Source: Anthoceros angustus (Eukaryota > Streptophyta > Anthocerotopsida > Anthocerotales > Anthocerotaceae). From it: a DNA stretch of 64,000 bases. Positions 1-10,392 of this stretch are shown here, one piece after another. The notes under the pieces were generated by a model. The model ran no database searches and had not been told where the DNA came from. It saw nothing but the letters and a program-made list of their open reading frames with translations. The translations under genes were made by a program, and so were the position numbers. The stretch is from positions 186,001 through 250,000 of the forward strand of contig MU008186.1 in assembly GCA_010909165.1 (NCBI GenBank). Reading direction: 5' to 3'. The stretch's first letter is position 1; every line of letters begins with the position of its first letter.

Positions 1-339
1 CCGCAAAACTCTCGAACACTGATGACATCATACTCCCGTTAATTCTTGTATCCATTGGGCCTATATTGAAGCCCCTCGGCACATCCATCACGAAAGGGAG
101 TCTATGGCGTAATAGCCACGCATGTCCAGCTGCTGGGTCTCAATCTGATACTGAACTTGAGAGTCGACTGCTAGGACGTTGAAAACAAATAGCCCGTCTT
201 CCATATCTTTGTCGGCTAAGGCCCTCTGCTCAATTTCCAGCCCTTTCCAGTTGTTGACCTCAAAAATGAAGTGCTGGAAATCTTAGAAGCCGGGGTTGTC
301 GATGTCTTTTAATTCTTTGCACAATAAAACCCAAAACGT

Positions 340-880
340 AAGGACACATAAGGGCTTGCTCGCCACATGTGGAGGCGCCGCCGCCGCCATCGGCGGACAC
401 ATCTGTGGGCGCCGGCCGACAAAACCCTTCATGCTCACACAAGGTGGAGGGCGGCCGCCTACACACACACCATGTCAGGCGGCCTCACATCAGCGTGTGG
501 AGGCGCCGGCGGCGGCGCGGCGGCGCCGCGCCGCGCCGGCGCCGCGGCGCCGCATCATGGCGTGTGGGCGCCGGCCGGCGCCGCATCATCAAGCGGGCCG
601 GCCGGCGCCGCCGCCATCCTGTGGAGGGCGCCGCCGCCATCGACGGACACATCCCGTGGAGGGCGCCGGCCGACAAAACCCTTCATGCTCACACAGGTGG
701 AGGGCGGCCGGCGGCGCGCCCGCCGGCGCCGCATCATGGCGTGTGGGCGCCGGCCGGCGCGCCGCATCATGGTGGCGGCCGGCGGCCGGCGCCGCATCCA
801 TCATCAACGCCGGCGGCGCCGCGGCGGCGCCGCGCCCGCCGCCATCTTCAGGGAGGGCGCGCGCCGCGCCCATCAATAGA
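340..880. repeat. GC-rich palindromic tandem repeat array
   Basis: About 540 bp are almost entirely G+C and built from repeats of GGCGCC, GCCGGC and CCGCCGCC. A unit of roughly 85 bp (about 371-455) recurs near 621-710, sharing a non-GC core that reads acaaaacccttcatgctcac. A second short word, gccgcatcatggcgtgtggg, appears near 548 and 732. ORFs are open on both strands here only because of the composition, so I do not call genes. Confidence 0.8.
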
Positions 881-949
881 TGGTAAAGGAAAAAATACGG
901 CCAAGGGGAAGATTTACCTTTCCGGCAAACTGTGTTTGAAACCGCGCGA

Positions 950-3550
950 TCATAGCATCCGTTGAATGCTGTGGGTACTCTCTCCGGACTTCCTCAAACG
1001 ATGTGCAGTCAAGATGCTTCGCCATAGCAACTTGGCAGCTTCTTCCGCAAAGTGATGTCGTCCTCCATGCCTTTCAGGTCTATCAGACCAGCTAATACTT
1101 TTCCGTTCTTTGTAAGTAATATCATTGTCCACACTCACACTGCTATATACGAAAGCCTTCCATGGCTTTGCTAGCATGTCCTTGACTTCACATATCTGTG
1201 CAACCTTAGAATCTTCCCGACCTTCCGCTTTCCTTTGCCCTTCTTGCTTGTACTGTCGTGTCTTTTACATTCGCAACTCCCACCTCCCACTTTGTAAATA
1301 TTTTGTCAATATTCTCCCAAATTCTCCTTCTTGCTTTGCAATACAAAGTATATGAGTCCTGTTATCCACCTTGTTTTGCTTATAGCGTCGTCTTCTCTCC
1401 CTCGCCGTCAATGAGGCCCGGAACCTTGTACAAATTGAATTTCCATGCCATAGTCATATGCACCCCTTCACGCTTGGCAATAAGCGCTCATCACGGAGAT
1501 ACGACACCTCGATGAAAGACATTTTCTTCTCTTGTCAGGCATAATATTGTGTGCGTAGCTAGAACCCGCATCTCTCAAGTGTGAGACCTTACACGTGAGC
1601 CTCGACATCGGCGTTTTTCCACAGTGCCATATCCAAATGCTTCATCGCCGCAAAAGTGTGATTCCGCCACTCCCATGACATAAGTTTTGCCAAATCGTTG
1701 CCAATCCGATTGCTTCCATGTTGTCGCATTCACGGGTCTATCATACATGAGGCAATACGCCTTCCTCTATTCTCCCTTCGATATGACCGGGCCAAGTAAT
1801 TCGTCCATGCTTCGTCAACCTTCCGTATCTGCATCCGGAGTGATATGCGGCGGCCGGCCTTAGATTCTCCGACTTCAGACCGTCTCGAACAACTTTCTTT
1901 GCATCGATTCCCTTACGGGTTAAAGGGTCTTCATCTCTCACCGCTTCTAACCTCTCCTCATCCGTTGGGACATGAACGCCGCAATGGGTGCCACCGTCTA
2001 AGCTTCCAATCGTCTGGACTTTTCTTTTCTTGAGGACCACGATCGCGCTATGGGCCCTCTTTCGTGAAATCTGCGAAGTCCTTTTCCTTTTTCTACCATG
2101 CGGCATAGTCATCGGATTCCGCCATGTCCATGGCATCGGCCCCTCGCCTAGCTCCCTCCCTCACTTCCCACATGCTTCATGCTCCTCACGAGAGGTGCTT
2201 GTCTCCCGGCCGGCGCCTCCTCTGCATGGCCTCTCCCTGTTTGCCCACATGGGCGGAGGTGGAACCCCTCTGACACCTCGAAGGCGCCGGCGCCCTCCTC
2301 TCCTCCTGCATGGCCTCTCCCTATTTGCCCGACCAGGCCGGGAGGAACCCCCTGACACCTTGAAGGCGCCGGCCGGCGCCGCCCTCCCCTGCCTGCGGGC
2401 GAGCTTCCCGGCCCCTCGCCCGGCGCGGCCGGCGCCGCCCTCCTCCTCCCTTGCAAACCCTATGAACCGCTTAGGTCGGGCGTAACTCCCGGCGAGTCGA
2501 AGAGCGCGGCCGGCCCGGACCGCACCTCGAGGGCTCTGCACATCCATGGAATTTCCGGGGCCATATTCCATAAGCAGTTCGCATCTCCTCTTCACCTGTG
2601 CATCCGAATACACATCGTCATCATCCGAATGGCCTAACATGTCCGGATCGTCGCTCGTCTTCATCGGATGGACCAAGCTCGCTTTCCACCGATGTCTCAT
2701 CATCCCCTCCATTTCCTCTTTGCTATCCGAGAACTGCGAATAGACATAGCCCGCCTATGTGCTAAAAGCGCTTTGTGTCAGAGCGAGCAATGAAACTTTT
2801 GCCCATCCTCCGCTGCAAACCAACATGGATGGACAAGATAAGCCACACGGATGCACATTGATTAGCGAACCCAAGAACATGCCACCCAAATGCACTCACC
2901 GATGTCTCTTGCCGGTCTACGAATAACTCGATCAAGCGTGAAGGTGCACATTTCTTAAAGATCAACCGCAAATGTCACGTGGAACAATCATGAGCTGTGG
3001 GTTTGGATGCAATGTCGTGAAGTCTTGCGGCTTCCTCACCACAAGGAGTTGTGCTTGAGCCTTGGTCATGTCCAATGTTGCCCAAATCACCCACCACCCC
3101 GCTCGGCTGATTAGGCAAAGCATCTTTGTATCCCACCACCCACAACTTGAGCAGTGTCCAAACGCATCCTCGTCCTCCGGTTCCTCTTCCGCAAATCATC
3201 CAATTCTTCTCAACAACGCGAATACTCGCATACTTCTGCGACCTCACAATGCATAGTCTCCTCGTAGTTGAAGGCGATTGAATCGGGCGGCATCGGGCGT
3301 TTACGCACTTCTCTCGCTTCATCACCCCACCTCGCCTCGCGTGGTGCTTGCCTTTCCCGAGTTGTGGTGTGAGCCTCCCACCACTCGCCCCTCCGTGGAA
3401 TTCGCTCCGATTTGTGCGAGGTTGCTCATCACGCCGCCGGATGCACTCGCCTTGTGGCGCACTATACACCATCCTCTGTGCTCTGTCCGTTTCTTGCTTC
3501 CTCTCCTTCTTGCTTGGGCAAAGGGAGGTCCTGTTCGAGCTCAAAGGCAT
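950..3550 (-). other. possible decayed minus-strand coding block, unidentified
   Basis: Several adjacent minus-strand frames read as protein-like sequence: 1177-950, 2136-1741 (basic N-terminal part, K/R rich), 2971-2762 and 3550-2975. Between 1740 and 1180 the reading moves between frames with stops. I recognise no domain. The block sits in repeat-rich DNA beside transposon debris, so an old mobile-element gene is the simplest guess. It could also be chance open reading in GC-rich sequence. Confidence 0.2.
2205..2440. repeat. 86-bp tandem repeat ending in GGCGCC palindromes
   Basis: Two head-to-tail copies begin with tgcatggcctctccct (about 2223 and 2309). Each ends in a GC palindrome: GGCGCCGGCGCC at 2283-2294 and GGCGCCGGCCGGCGCC at 2365-2380. 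A third partial copy continues to about 2440. Confidence 0.75.
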
Positions 3551-4835
3551 TCTTCTCCTTCACCTTTCGCCTCCCGGATGCCATCTCCATGATTCAGCGA
3601 TCGCTCACCGTCGCGCAAGCAGCAGTAGCGGGTTAAGGGAGGTGGCGGCGGTCGCCTCCCTTGCGATCACAGCGCACACACCTCGATCACAGGCGCACAC
3701 ACACGGAGGCGGGCGCAACTTCCGAGTGAACAAGTGGAAAGAATTGCGACTCAAGGGCCGGCCCCGCCGAGATTAAGTTGGCTCTCTTTTCGTATTAGGG
3801 CTTGCAGGTTTTATAGGCATAAGGGTGATATATGTGATATAAGGCATAGGTATATTTGTCCTGATTGGATATCCGGTGTATTTGCATCGGATCGTAAACC
3901 ACATCTGGGATTCCCTTTGCCATGTGCGATATTAAACACCGATGTCGGTGGCGGCGCCGCCCCCGGCGGGAAAGGGCTGCTGTCGACATTGCGGCGCCGC
4001 ACACAATCCCCGATTCTGTGTGCTCATACATCTTTGTTCTATAAGGCCGGACATTGGGGACCTCCAGTAGCTTTCTTCAACGCGGTCGCTATTGTTCCAT
4101 TGTCTGCGAGCGTTCTCCATAGCGCCTATTCCCCCCGAGTTGTAGCCCTTGATGTTACAGCGGCGCACACACCGAAGAGGTGCTGCTACGTGTCATTGAA
4201 ATGCACATGTGCAGGCCATTCAATCCATACACGCTAACGGTTGGGTGTTTGGGAGAGAAGAGCAGATGGCAGCAGAGGCTGCCCACCACAATCGGGAGGC
4301 GCACGCAGCTTCCATATATGGGCAGCGATCCAGACAACCCATCCAGCGGCCCGGCAATGTTGGTGGAATCGCACACCGCCCCACTGCTGGAGGTAAGGTT
4401 AGACGTTTGGGTTTCATTGGCATAGCTGTTTTCCCCAACTTTTCTCATCACTGTGTGGTGGGAACCATGCATGTAGGTAAAAGGAGTGGAGGTGGAATTC
4501 CACTTTTGAAGCCGGTGGTATCGCCAACTATCCCGCGTCGCCACCCCAGACCTTAACTTATATGCGGCAATTAGGAGAAGTCCTTCCCGTGGAAGATATG
4601 GGGAACAGCCATGTAGCAGACCCCGCGCTGACAATATGGCGGAACCCAATCGGAGCCTAAGACGAGGATTGTTCCCTCTGCCGACGGGAGATCATGAGGC
4701 AGAAGCATTGCACCATGAAGATGAGGGCAGCGACGATGTCTTCCAGGGCGGACACGATCGTGGGGAATTCCCTCCTGCTATTACATTCCAAGCAAAACCT
4801 TTGAGCGATTCATTGCAGACTGAGAAATCGCGTGG
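3551..4835. other. repeat-like sequence, no supported gene
   Basis: Short ORFs occur on both strands, for example 3734-4237 (+) and 4649-4155 (-). None has a recognisable motif or matches another part of the window. A short GC-palindromic patch sits near 3950-3970 and again near 3992. I see no gene here. Confidence 0.5.
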
Positions 4836-5543
4836 GAGATGCATGCGAGGAGGAGGGCTTCCGGCGTGCCTTTGCGAAGAAGTGATGTGACTGCAATCGC
4901 TGGAGAGTTTCGGAAGCCATGCTGCAATCAAATGTGTGTTCAGAAATTGACAAAAGAAAAATTCCAAGAACATCGGTATAGGTTCCTACGCATGGGACGT
5001 CAAGAGCAAGAGACATACCTTGAGTCCCTCTTAAAGGTGGTAAGTGATGGCGGAGTTCACACAAAGGTTCAACCCCACCTTGTTGGTGCGACATCTTACA
5101 GATGTTGCCTACGAGCATTTAGGCGGGTTTTCTGTATTGGTCATAAGCGATATGAAGAGTTGGCGGTGCGTGCAACTCGCCGTGGGATAACCGAGACCAA
5201 ATCCATCACAACGGATCATCACGGGATGCACTTGCGTGGATGGACAACGTTTTCATGTCCATGGCGGAGCGGCTCCCCAGCGGTATACAATCTTCCGGAC
5301 ACGCATAGGCCGGAGCTATGGGCCCGACAAGCGACAATGTGAGCGGTCACAAACAAGGGCTATGACATATGCACGGTTTCTAAGGCTCGAAGGTGCACTT
5401 CCGGTGTTAAGATACCTAAGTCCAACAGTTTTCTACGTGCGATATGCGAGGTTAAAGGCAACCATTGAACACTTTTCAAAGGTGGATCAAGGTATGGCAT
5501 CCCTTCCCATCCATTCCCTTCCCTATTTGCGTTGGCTATGTGG

Positions 5544-5607
5544 CGGATGTCAAGATAGCCATAGTTGGGAGCGGCGCGCCTCCTCCCTATGGCTATCTTG
5601 ACATCCG
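5544..5607. repeat. perfect 21-bp inverted repeat with GC-palindromic loop
   Basis: Arms 5544-5564 and 5587-5607 are exact reverse complements. The 22-nt loop contains GGCGCGCC flanked by gggag and ctcc. The hairpin interrupts transposase copy A. Confidence 0.95.
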
Positions 5608-5640
5608 AGTGTCTTGACGTACAAGGAATGGTTTAGGGGA

Positions 5641-5716
5641 GGAGGCGCCGGCGCCTCCTCCACCTCCGGAGATAGGAGAGAGGGTTTAGAGGAGGAGGCG
5701 GCCGGCCGGCGCCTCT
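5641..5716. repeat. two GC-rich palindromes
   Basis: An 18-bp perfect palindrome (GGAGGCGCCGGCGCCTCC) lies at 5641-5658. A second, near-perfect one lies at 5695-5715 with core GGCCGGCC. Both sit just after the 5544-5607 hairpin, inside transposase copy A. Confidence 0.9.
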
Positions 5717-7442
5717 TCTCTCCTTCGAAGTTGATTGTACCGGCATGGGCGGCTTGTAGATGCTAAAGAAACGTACATTGTTTGGTGCGGAGAAATATCA
5801 ACATGCGCTTGAGGCACATCGCGGATTATCGGCAGAGCGTGCCAAAATGGCCAACACCGGACGAAAAGCTACGTTGAGCCCCACAAGTACATGTTACTAC
5901 TATTGATGGGATGGACCAAAAGAAAACGGAGATCCCACATTTTTACGGTGGCCAAAGAATTTAAGTGAGGAGTGCGTAGCATACATGTGGTGGGGCTGCA
6001 TGGTTCATAACTATACATATAAAGCGGCGGCATATTTGCACTATGCAAACCTTGAACGATGCAAATCTGACGATATGCATCATCCAAGATGTTCTGCACA
6101 ATTATGAAGGGATATTGCCTAAAGTCTTGTACTTGCAGTTGGACAATACTTGTCGAGAGAACAAAAATCAACTTCTTTTGCATATCGAATATGTTAGTAG
6201 ACATGGGTACATTTCGGAAGGTGAAGGTGGGCTTTACGCTAGTGGGGCACACACGACGGATTGACGGATGTTTTCACGGTTTAAAGCACGAAACACGAGC
6301 GCACATTGCACGCGCTATCCGATATTCTCGGAAAAGCATACACACCAACTCCGGTGAAAATTCTCACCGAGGTCCGGACTTGGTCATATGTGGCCCATCG
6401 GAAGAGGAGATGGTCGGTACACATTACCACAGTGTCAGGCCCGAATAACCTTCGTTCCAACACCGCTTTAAGATAACACGGGAGGACAAGGCGGGCGAGG
6501 TCTAGTCACGGTTATTGAAGCAAGCAATATTCGACATCTCCGCTATGGGAGGCGAAGGAGGCTTGGAGTTCTTGAAGTTCGTCCGTCTAATGACATCACA
6601 TCACCTCTCCTAGCACGCGTCTAGGGACAAAAGGCTCACTTCCGGGTTAAAGGCAACGGTGTGGCCCATCTTAAAGAAGGGCTCTCGGCTTGCGTGCATA
6701 TATTGCCGCAGATGAACATTTGTGGTAGGAGGCCTTCTGGGAGGACCAGCATGAGATTGCGGTTATCGTGGAGAACAACATTGGCTGGCGCTCAAAAGCC
6801 ACGGAAATGGTTTTCTAGGTCGGACGTTGAAGATACTGATCTGACCTTTGCGCTTACCAAATGAAAGCCTTCGACGAAGCATTATTGAGGGAGCTTCGCG
6901 TGATATGTACTTGGGGCTTACCGGCAAGTGGCTCGGCATGACAAGAAATGGAGCGATCGAATGGCGATGTGGTGAGATTGGAAATGGAATGTTCATCGCA
7001 ATTCCATGCTTGACGGATCGCTGAGACCTTTTGGATCGGAAGAGTGGTGGAAGTGAAACATGATGCTTTCCGTCCGAGTCTAATGGTCCAGAGTACAGAC
7101 GGAACATCTTGGCGCTTTCGAAGGCGATATGTTGAGGAGTACATCGTCATGGACAAGGGCCCAAGCATCGGGGAGAAGTCATCAAGGCAAGGGTCAAAGA
7201 CCGTGTTCCCCAAAACATACAAGAGATTTACATCAATGATACAAGAATATTGTACTATGGTTTCAACCTTACTACGCGGAAGCATTTATACGCCAACGAC
7301 AAAAGGGCTATAAAGGAGAAGCTAAACGAGATCTGTGATTGAACCAGCCAGTGAAGATGTGTCAGACAATAGCGATGAGGAGGAGGCGGATATTGACAAC
7401 ATGGATGATGTTGACGTGTCTTGGAAGAACCCTAGGCGAACA

Positions 7443-8196
7443 TGACTTGAGACATTGTCTTTGTTTATGGTTGTTCTAGAAGGGAATAATAAAAAACTAC
7501 ATCAGGCGGGGAGGCGTACTCCTTTCTTGTCTTTTCGTTTTCATATGGTACACCACACTAGTGGTCGATCATCATGTCGCAACAACACTAAACAAAAGGC
7601 TTGATAATTGTGTTTCTGATTGAAACCACGGTTGGAAGTTTGACAAGCGGCAAAGCGGCGCGAATCTCACCTTAATGCCGTGATTGCGACTATCAATCGT
7701 TGGGGTGGGTACAACGTCGCTTGCCCAGCGTAACGTGGCCGCCTACACCCGAGAATGCGCCCATAAAATGTGAAAGTTGCATATATAGGGATGATTTCTA
7801 CCACCCTTTCCGTGTCAGTTCATACCCTCTCAAGTTTCACAGGGTACGGCGGGACATGATGCATAGGGTTTGAGGCCCACCATGGTGTCAAATTCTAGAA
7901 TGACCAAGTCTTTGTTCGATTGACCGGCCTGACTGGGGAAGTTAATGGGCTCTATTTCGACACTTCCACAGGTGTCTGCCTTTCCTAATACCATGCACAC
8001 ACCCTGGCGGGTCCATGAAACCGATGCTTCGCTCGGGTGCACACCCTACTTTTCAGTGTGAAATTGTACAGTTTCCGTGGACCACTGATTCCCAACCCAT
8101 TGGAAACCCCCTTTGGTGTATATTGTACAGAAAACCCCCTTCCTGTATATTCACCCCCTTGCAACTATATCGTGTTATGTCCATTATGCTTAGTCT
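7443..8196. other. no gene seen
   Basis: This stretch follows the end of transposase copy A. It holds only short ORFs without motifs. A cccccttcctgtatattcac word near 8133 resembles the repeated gaatatccccc-type word found near 53650 and 44680. Confidence 0.5.
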
Positions 8197-8460
8197 TTAC
8201 ATGTCTTCCCGACGAGATAAAGGAAGAATATCACGCCGGTAATTTGTTTGTAAAGTTGTCATGTTTATAGACTCTCGGAATGTTTCAGCATGATTACAGC
8301 CAGCCCCAACTACTTCACCAGAATTCAAATTGTCACCTTCCTCCGAGAGAATATCTGTCCATACATCACCTAGGTGGGCTAACATGTTATGAAGAACAAA
8401 ACAGGCTGCAACCCAACGATCTACATCCCGGGCCCGCATATTAAAGTGAACAAAGAACAC
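8197..8460 (-). pseudogene. HARBI1/PIF-Harbinger transposase C-terminal fragment
   Basis: An 87-residue minus-strand reading begins FNMRARDVDRWVAACFVLHN and continues to a stop. The pattern of a basic or acidic turn followed by AACxVLHN is characteristic of the C-terminal part of HARBI1-like (DDE_Tnp_4) nucleases. The catalytic D/D/E portion, expected upstream at higher coordinates, is missing. Instead the sequence runs into short repeats and a copia fragment. It is therefore a truncated relic. Similarity is by eye and the segment is short. Confidence 0.5.
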
Positions 8461-8574
8461 GAAGCAATTGAGATTGAATAATTTTTTTTTTGTTTACAAT
8501 GTAGGTGTATTCTTTGTGTTCTAGGATGTGCCTTTTAGAAAAGGTGCAATGGTCCAAGCGAGAACCCTAACTAG

Positions 8575-8640
8575 GATTAACTACCTAGGTTAGAACTAAC
8601 TACCTAGGTTAGAGCTAACTACCTAGGTTAGAGCTAACTA
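8575..8640. repeat. about 20-bp tandem repeat (aactacctaggttaga)
   Basis: Three to four consecutive copies of a unit of about 20 bp, aactacctaggttagarct, are visible. They lie just beyond the C-terminal end of the copia RNase H fragment, where a long terminal repeat would be expected. Confidence 0.85.
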
Positions 8641-8689
8641 TAATTAATCGTATTTACAAACCCCCTTAATCTTAGGAAGATGATCGTAC

Positions 8690-9105
8690 TCAAGGTATTG
8701 AGGACAAGCCCAATATCTCGCAGCGATGCTCGAGTATAGGGCGCGACATGGGCTTCGTAAGAATATCTGCAACTTGTTCTGATGTCGAGACATAAGTTAG
8801 AAGTAGCTGTTGAGATTCCACCTTCTCTCATAAGTAATGATATCACAATTCGATGTGCTTAGAGCGATCATGAAATCGCTGATCTCGAGAAAGAGAGATG
8901 GTAGCCTGAGTATCACACTTAATTTCAACAGGCCCAGAGTGAGGATAACCGAGATCTTGTAGAAGTTGAACAAGCCAAACGGCTTCTTTGGCGGCAGCAG
9001 CTGCAACAATATACTCAGATTCTGCGAGCTTTGAGCAACACAAGCTTGCTTCTTGGACTTCCGACTGACAGCACTACCAGCAAGAGTGAAGACATAACCT
9101 GATTT
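8690..9105 (-). pseudogene. Ty1/copia polyprotein RNase H C-terminal fragment
   Basis: Read on the minus strand from about 9100 to 8690, the sequence gives AGSAVSRKSKKQACVA, then ESEYIVAAAAAKEAVWL, CDTQATISL, HDRSKHIE and finally EQVADILTKPM. These are the ordered hallmarks of the copia RNase H domain and the end of the polyprotein. The CDxQ and HxRxKHIE motifs include the expected acidic and histidine positions. At least two frameshifts are needed, one near 9010-9040 and one near 8850. The rest of pol, gag and clear LTRs are absent. It is a truncated dead copy beside the HARBI1 fragment in the same orientation. Confidence 0.85.
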
Positions 9106-9179
9106 TGACTTTTTGGAGTCCGGATCACCAGCTCAATATCACCAGCTCCTTTTGTTTTCTTATCTCCTCCCCCCCCAAT

Positions 9180-9490
9180 TCACATGATAGATTGCTTAGA
9201 ATTTCAAGGTGATAGTATAGGGGTGCTTTTATATGAAGATATAGAGGTATTAAACAAGATGCTTATGTTTTGATCACTTTAAGTCAGAGGTGTTGGACGA
9301 GATGCTTATGTTTTGATCACTTTAAGTCTTTCGGGAGTCTCATTGTGTTTTCTTCCCCGAGCTTGCGTTATAGATTGCTTAGCATTTCTCCATCTCCACC
9401 CTTCCAAGACTTGGCATCTCCAATGCTTGTGTTATAGATTGCTTAGCATTTCTCCATCTCCTTTGGATGATATTATAGGGGTGCTTCCTG
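9180..9490. repeat. degenerate short tandem repeats
   Basis: The phrase atgcttatgttttgatcact occurs twice (about 9260 and 9302). The phrase tatagattgcttagcatttc occurs near 9370 and 9433, with a variant near 9187. The block looks like locally duplicated 40-65 bp units. Confidence 0.7.
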
Positions 9491-10392
9491 CTACGGGAAT
9501 GAAGACTTTATAAATATGCAGAGGTGAGAAGTCCATCTACACCAGGGCAATTTTCTACTATGAAGCTACTTCTGTTCCCAAGATGTCATAGTCAAGAACA
9601 AGAAAGGGCGTACTTACCACCGGGATGAAGATGCTCGTCTTGAAAATTATGTTGGCCAACAGCCCTCTGCAAGGTGATGAATAGTCGTTGCCCGATGCAA
9701 GATGATGGATACTCGTTGCCCGAAGAAAGCCGTCGTGCAAGATAGAGAGACCGACATTGTTCTTGCGGATGTGGTAGGCTTTCGCACGACCCTTAATTAA
9801 CCTCGATAAGTCCTTGCACATGACGCACTAAGTCTCTGGCCAGTGATAGTTTTAACATAACCCTTGATAAACCTCGAGAAATTCTTACTCATGTTCTACC
9901 TCGATAGTACATCCCTTTGCCCCAAGTGGAAGCCGAAGAGGTGACGATGGAACATGCACAATCGAAGATCACACCCTTCATGTGGCAACATAATATCAAC
10001 CAACAAATGATTTTCAAAACTCATACCGGAAAGCCAACCATATAAGTATATACATATTTGTGGTCGGAGGAGCCGGCTCGAGTTAGGGCGCTGAACAACC
10101 AAAAGCATTTCATGGATTGGTAGAATGCCTTCCCCTACGGGTGACCTTTATGTACATGGACGCAACACGTGCGGGCGCAGAATTCGGGGAATTGGTGAGG
10201 GGCACCACAGGCTGGCAGCTGAGCGCCAACCAGTACAGTGTGCACCACCTACTGTAGGGCCCCTTGGGCGAGCCCGCAAATGATTTTAGGGTCCCTCGAA
10301 CTCTGATTGACGCCGTCTATCTTGCCTGCAGAGCTGCCTCCCCTGAGACGCTGTCCGCAGGCTAGTGGGTCGCCATCTCAGCCTAGGGCTGT
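9491..10392. other. upstream region of the PRT6-like gene, no gene seen
   Basis: No ORF with recognisable features occurs here. The distal part presumably contains the promoter and 5' leader of the gene starting near 10393, but I could not pick a convincing TATA box or transcription start. Confidence 0.5.

Larger units (their letters stand above)
4836..7442 (+). pseudogene. decayed DUF7869-like transposase element, copy A
   Basis: The N-terminal block (about 4880-5180) reads FRKPCCNQMC, then a basic stretch and CCLRAFRRVFCIGH. It matches the block at 50871-51280 nearly residue for residue. After an inserted hairpin and GC-palindrome patch (5544-5720), the central region resumes at about 5767-6450. 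It carries scrambled versions of the motifs intact at 47666-48199, such as WGCMVHNYTYKAAAYLHYAN and the TCRENKN region. The C-terminal part at 7044-7440 ends in an acidic tail. The protein is split over all three frames by many small indels and stops, so it is not translatable as it stands. Function by similarity is a DDE/RNase H-like transposase. The family name is from memory and needs a profile search. Confidence 0.6.

Noticed and set aside
296-965. Three overlapping plus-strand ORFs of 170-198 codons
   Set aside because: They consist of Ala/Arg/Pro/Gly runs dictated by GC-palindromic repeats; all frames are open on both strands.
8641-8690. Possible 3' LTR start after the copia fragment
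   Set aside because: I could not find a matching second LTR, a TG...CA pair or a target-site duplication.
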